A DNA stretch of 58,972 nt from Guillardia theta CCMP2712 (taxonomy: Eukaryota; Cryptophyceae; Pyrenomonadales; Geminigeraceae): assembly GCF_000315625.1 (NCBI RefSeq), contig NW_005434564.1:170787-229758 (forward strand), read 5' to 3'. Both the position numbers and the translations under genes were made by a program. Under the pieces are notes generated by a model. That model did not search any database. It was not told the origin of the DNA and saw nothing but the letters and a program-made list of their open reading frames with translations. Position 1 is the stretch's first letter, and each line of letters begins with the position of its first letter. Shown one piece after another: positions 57,862-58,972 of the stretch.

Positions 57862-57890
57862 TACTGATTTTCAACTTAACTTTGAGTAAG
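57862..57890 (+). repeat. Shared island motif, copy 4
   Basis: TACTGATTTTC followed by AACTTAACTTTGAGTAAG, after an AT-rich TAATAATAATT. Another TTGAGTAAA occurs at 57830 and a TTTGAGTAAAG at 57587. Confidence 0.75.
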
Positions 57891-57964
57891 TGATGAATTC
57901 TGCAGTGCCTTGCGTCTCATTGGCTGAGCCTTCAAGAGTACTACGGTAAAAGTCTGTACACTGA

Positions 57965-58720
57965 TGACTGCGGCCCGGGATGTGACAGCACTGTCGGAGG
58001 GCCACCGGGTGACGCCGGCTCAGCCAAGTGCCGATGGCCGGGCATCATGGCATGATGCCACGGATTGCCGGGCCGGCCCGGGGCCTTCTGACTTGAAAGT
58101 CCCGGACTGACTCCCCGTCACACTGGCAGGCTCAACTTGAGAACGAGTCACTTGGCACCTGACGGCAGTGGCGTGACCGTCAGCCTGCATACTACTGCGG
58201 CCGCCAGGCCCGGCGCCGGATCGGATCCGACCGTACGGACACTCCGAGTGTGGCACGCCGCGCCGGGCCCCGCGGGCCGGGCGGCAGTGCCGGGCCCGGG
58301 CCCGCCGCAAGTACGGTCAGGACTCCGGGCGGCCCCCGGCCCGGCGTGACGGTCACGGTGACCGTCCGGCGGACCGTTGGGGCCGCCGGGCCGTGCAGGC
58401 GCCGCCGGCCCGGCGCCGCCCGGCGAGTCCGGTGAACTTGAACCCAGGCCCCGGGGACTGTCACACTGCCTGTCACTCAGCAGCCGACGGTCGGACCGTA
58501 CCGCCGGCCCGTACCGATGCCGGTCCGAGCCGGACTCAGTGGCAGGACTCCGGGCCGCCGGAATAGTGACGGCGGTACGGTACGGTACGGTACGGTACCG
58601 CATGGTACCGGGTGACCGTCACCGTGCACTGCGGCGGCACGTAGTAGTAGGCGGAGAGTCTCTCTCACCGTGGCACCGCCGCCGCAGTGGGCCGACGCCG
58701 ACTCCGAGTCAGTCGTGCGG
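57965..58720. repeat. GC-rich island with GGTAC tandem
   Basis: Dense in CCGGGCCCGG, CGGCCGCC and GTGACCGTC words. (GGTAC)n runs at 58572-58600. Open frames are composition artefacts. No gene is seen. Confidence 0.65.
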
Positions 58721-58809
58721 CCAGCTTTGGTAACCCACATCCCCTCACTGACCATATGAACCCTCCATCTATTTCCGGGGCCTTTTACGGTGAAGCAGCG
58801 ATCATGGCA

Positions 58810-58972
58810 GGTGAGCGACATAGGAAGATGGGAGATGAAGGGGAGGGAAGGAGATGAATGGGAGGGAAGGAGATGGAATGGGAGGGAAGGGGAAGGAGGA
58901 GTGGAAGGGGGAGGGGAAGGAGAGTGGAAGGGGAGGGGGAAGGAGGAGTGGAAGGGGAGGGGAAGGAGGAGT
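58810..58972 (+). repeat. GGAAGGGGAGG purine minisatellite at contig end
   Basis: Units of GGGAGGGAAGGAGATG and GGAAGGGGAGGGGAAGGAGG continue to the last base of the window. The repeat probably extends beyond it. Confidence 0.9.

Overview
The window is a piece of an intron-rich nuclear genome from a single-celled eukaryote. Introns are GT-AG, either 45-60 nt long or long and made of CTCCTC/CTTCCT pyrimidine runs. Genes lie on both strands and the proteins are plainly eukaryotic (SRP68, a giant HECT ubiquitin ligase, a tubulin-type carboxypeptidase). A 100-N gap and a homopolymer-ruined left end show a draft scaffold. A cryptophyte alga of the Guillardia type is my best guess from intron style and base composition; that is inference and was not tested.

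Layout. 0.8-2.3 kb (+): 3' part of a folate dehydrogenase/cyclohydrolase gene cut by the contig end. 3.0-4.7 kb (-): bHLH protein with a PAS-like core. 6.2-8.2 kb (-): CRAL-TRIO lipid-transfer protein. 8.9-13.3 kb (+): SRP68. 13.4-24.8 kb (-): UPL1/TOM1/HUWE1-type HECT ligase. 26.7-30.7 kb (+): protein with two ubiquitin-like domains and a C2-like region. 30.7-35.1 kb (-): protein with two related winged-helix-like repeats and three CCHC zinc knuckles. 37.2-42.3 kb (-): AGTPBP1/Nna1-like carboxypeptidase with an ARM-type N-terminus. 46.7-47.6 kb (+): small unrecognised ORFs. 48.1-49.4 kb (-): ARM-repeat protein. 50.2-51.4 kb (+): intronless TylF-type methyltransferase, with an inverted 3' fragment at 55.3-55.8 kb. 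52.5-54.0 kb (-): type I membrane protein. 56.2-57.4 kb (-): unrecognised protein.

I joined exons by hand and checked reading phase. Nearly all multi-exon models give totals divisible by three and end at a family-like terminus. Two (HECT, zinc-knuckle) need one extra base, so each has either an assembly error or a real frameshift.

Between the genes is a second kind of DNA. GC-rich islands (CCGG/GGCC-dense) are often bordered by AT-rich triplet runs, by arrays of G-runs such as GGGGTAGGGT, and by a shared motif ending ACTTAACTTTGAGTAAA, seen four times. One island holds two diverged copies of a ~250-bp element. I know no named family for these; they are the best candidate here for something undescribed.

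The genes form no pathway or operon. Grouping by role is only loose: protein targeting (SRP68), ubiquitin (HECT ligase, double-UBL protein), polyglutamate removal (carboxypeptidase), lipid handling (CRAL-TRIO) and one-carbon metabolism (folate enzyme).
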